Made by a program: the position numbers and the translations under genes. Under the pieces are notes generated by a model, which saw nothing but the letters and a program-made list of their open reading frames with translations, was not told the DNA's origin and made no database searches. From Nitrospirota bacterium (lineage in GTDB: Bacteria; JACPQY01), in NCBI GenBank assembly GCA_016190245.1, contig JACPQY010000044.1, positions 1 to 16,084 on the forward strand: a stretch of DNA of 16,084 nt, read 5' to 3'. This document shows, one piece after another, positions 15,595 to 16,084 of the stretch. Every line of letters begins with the position of its first letter. Within the stretch, counting starts at the first letter, position 1.

Positions 15595-15687
15595 AGCCAC
15601 CGGAAGCCACGGAGCAACACTGACACGGCAAGGTCATGCGGAGGCCGTCGTTCCAGCGGAAGCCGTAATCCAGAACGTATTATCAAC

Positions 15688-15716
15688 TTGACAAATTACG
15701 CCACATGTGATTTCTT
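15688..15716 (+). promoter_or_regulatory. Possible promoter reading rightward
   Basis: A perfect -35 TTGACA (15688-15693) is followed after 17 bases by TTTCTT (15711-15716), with TG one base before it. The -10 matches only 3 of 6 positions, but the local AT-richness and the extended -10 support some activity toward the right-end reading frame. Confidence 0.3.
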
Positions 15717-15805
15717 GTCCAACATGATGGCTGACATGGTTCAAGTGAGACCTGAATCGCTCGGCCCCCCCACACACACCCAGGTTCCTCGGTAGTCGCG
15801 GCCTT

Positions 15806-15846
15806 CCCGCCTATCCAGTCCGCCACGGCGGACGGACTTCGGCGGG
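15806..15846. repeat. Nested palindrome (REP/MITE-like element)
   Basis: An outer inverted repeat, CCCGCC (15806-15811) with GGCGGG (15841-15846), encloses a perfect inner stem, GTCCGCC (15818-15824) with GGCGGAC (15827-15833). Such two-step hairpins are typical of extragenic palindromic repeats. It lies just before the right-end coding-like stretch. Confidence 0.45.
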
Positions 15847-15889
15847 CAGGCAACCCGCGCAAGCCCCCTCGCCCCGCACGCACACAGTC

Positions 15890-16084
15890 TTGGTTGCTGA
15901 CAGCTCCGCAGCCCACACCCGCCGACTGCGCGCCCGCTTCGAAATCCCCCGCACCCAGGACCGCACCGTTCGGGTTCGGACCGAAACGGCCTTCGATGGC
16001 AACGACGAGACCGGCCGACTCCTTCCCGATGGGGATTACGATTCCACCGTCCTCGCCTTCTTCCTCCGCGAGCGGATCAAGGAA
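15890..16084 (+). CDS. Start or fragment of a surface protein with FlgD/RHS-like Ig segment (partial)
   Basis: The frame is open from 15749 through the right edge. From about 15890 it looks coding: the segment FDGNDETGRLLPDGDYDSTV resembles the pattern xDGxDxxGRxLPDGxYxxxv of FlgD Ig-like and RHS-associated extracellular beta-sandwich modules. No ATG is present; TTG 15890-15892 is the first plausible start, but no signal peptide follows, so the true start may be frameshifted or the piece may be a remnant. The part before 15860 overlaps the nested palindrome and is probably non-coding. The identification rests on one motif and is tentative. Confidence 0.4.
   Translation, partial: MVADSSAAHTRRLRARFEIPRTQDRTVRVRTETAFDGNDETGRLLPDGDYDSTVLAFFLRERIKE

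Larger units (their letters stand above)
15546..15889. other. Intergenic region with palindromes and an AT-rich patch
   Basis: No convincing gene is seen here. The stretch contains a 7-bp palindrome at 15579-15594, an AT-rich patch at about 15668-15730 that stands out from the GC-rich surroundings, a C7 run followed by a short CA repeat near 15765-15780, and a nested palindrome at 15806-15846. Short frames are present but interrupted: a 22-residue frame from ATG 15724, and stops at 15725 and 15746 in the frame used further right. Confidence 0.6.

Noticed and set aside
15277-15795. A 172-codon plus-strand frame over the start of prfB
   Set aside because: It runs antisense through the RF2 N-terminus and the prfB promoter and has no protein-like pattern.

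Overview
This is a GC-rich bacterial window (about 65% G+C by eye) from a Gram-negative (diderm) organism. Three things point that way: a LolC/E-type lipoprotein-release permease, a Wzz/Wzc-type polysaccharide co-polymerase with a tyrosine-kinase domain, and a heptosyltransferase-like GT9 enzyme. The mix of TPR-Ser/Thr kinase, prfB-lysS-lolC/E gene order and Ski2-like helicase would fit Desulfobacterota/Myxococcota, Acidobacteria, NC10 or related uncultured lineages. The sequence alone does not settle the phylum.

Layout. Positions 2-163 hold the end of an unidentified plus-strand gene. Positions 207-2153 (-) encode a Ski2-like DExH helicase. A tRNA-Ser(UGA) gene lies at 2359-2445 (-), with a strong hairpin just after it. 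Positions 2523-8153 (-) form one surface-polysaccharide operon. It reads from an excellent sigma70-type promoter at 8191-8219 through a Wzz/BY-kinase fusion, an NAD-dependent epimerase/dehydratase, a GT9 glycosyltransferase and a DegT-family aminotransferase; the last three are joined by GTGA stop/start overlaps. Divergent from this operon, at 8350-10466 (+), are a cytoplasmic TPR-Ser/Thr kinase and a small lipoprotein joined by a TGATG overlap.

The second half is a minus-strand housekeeping cluster read from a promoter at 15518-15545. Its genes are prfB (release factor 2, 15508-14371, with a classical +1 programmed frameshift at CTT TGA C), lysS (14368-12878), a lolC/E permease (12881-11649) and an AI-2E-family permease (11613-10477). 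The last 575 bases are mostly non-coding, with two palindromic elements and an AT-rich possible promoter. They end in a plus-strand reading frame that runs off the window and resembles an extracellular FlgD/RHS-type Ig-like segment.

No CRISPR array, transposase, integrase, rRNA or defence system was seen. The most notable items are the RF2 frameshift site behind what looks like a nearly leaderless promoter, a BY-kinase whose Walker A' acidic residues are replaced, back-to-back phospho-signalling and polysaccharide units, and G-runs of 8-10 inside several intact genes. I did not find a convincing wholly new system.
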